DNA of 21,964 nt from Thaumarchaeota archaeon UBA160 (lineage in GTDB: Archaea > Thermoproteota > Nitrososphaeria > Conexivisphaerales > UBA164): assembly GCA_002506605.1 (NCBI GenBank), contig DAXX01000010.1:1-21964 (forward strand), read 5' to 3'. Below, in pieces: positions 21,946-21,964 of this stretch (the first letter of the stretch is position 1; every line of letters starts with the position of its first letter). Position numbers and translations under genes: made by a program. A model generated the notes under the pieces. It was not told the origin of the DNA and ran no database searches. It saw nothing but the letters and a program-made list of their open reading frames with translations.

Positions 21946-21964
21946 AATCAGAAGCTCAAAAAAC

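Noticed and set aside
1..21964. CRISPR arrays, insertion sequences, integrases, toxin-antitoxin pairs or prophage genes.
   Set aside because: None was found; no regularly spaced repeats and no transposase or recombinase motifs occur in any frame.

Overview
This window looks like chromosomal core-genome DNA from an AT-rich thermophilic archaeon, most likely of the TACK (crenarchaeal/thaumarchaeal-like) branch. The evidence is an Elf1-type zinc ribbon, ribosomal protein eS26, archaeal NAC, a GINS-MCM gene pair, a short crenarchaeal-type XPF nuclease and a two-domain Cdc48. Many genes have a TATA-like box centred about 25-30 nt before the start codon, which fits mostly leaderless transcription. 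Several genes appear to start with TTG. The single tRNA has very GC-rich stems inside AT-rich DNA, as expected for high growth temperature. I do not assign a genus.

Layout. 1-1.1 kb: elf1-like gene and rps10, facing the NAC gene. 1.1-1.33 kb: a divergent promoter region with a conserved inverted motif beside each promoter. 1.33-3.9 kb: GINS and MCM, overlapping, the core of the replicative helicase. 4.0-7.15 kb: a 47-aa zinc ribbon, then a CLC chloride channel/transporter with paired CBS domains and an MFS transporter. 7.35-8.4 kb: a knotted-type transcarbamylase. 8.6-12.6 kb: sufB-sufD-sufS-sufU for Fe-S cluster assembly, with sufS and sufU disrupted by a dense cluster of frameshifts. 12.6-13.3 kb: XPF-type nuclease. 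13.7-14.85 kb: rps26e followed 1 nt later by a dihydropteroate synthase. 14.9-17.1 kb: cdc48. 17.3-18.6 kb: HIT-family gene converging on an aldo/keto reductase. 19.1 kb: tRNA-Leu(CAA) with a probable 11-nt intron. 19.5-21.9 kb: a hisD-like/hisC-like operon.

How genes work together. GINS and MCM form the CMG-type helicase. SufB/SufD (scaffold), SufS (sulfur donor) and SufU (sulfur acceptor) would form one Fe-S assembly line, but the ATPase SufC is not in the window. Elf1, uS10, eS26, NAC and tRNA-Leu belong to transcription and translation. The hisD-hisC-like pair would suit histidine synthesis, although the HisD-like protein has substituted metal-site residues.

No mobile element, CRISPR array or defence island is visible. 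The most interesting signals are: (i) a 91-nt stretch identical between the two ATPase domains of cdc48; (ii) a 17-nt inverted motif flanking the divergent NAC and GINS-MCM promoters; (iii) the reciprocal Gln-to-Glu and Asp-to-Asn changes in the HisD zinc site; (iv) the minimal non-canonical tRNA intron; (v) the frameshift cluster limited to sufS-sufU; and (vi) overlapping alternative hairpins upstream of the tRNA. None is convincingly a new multi-gene system.
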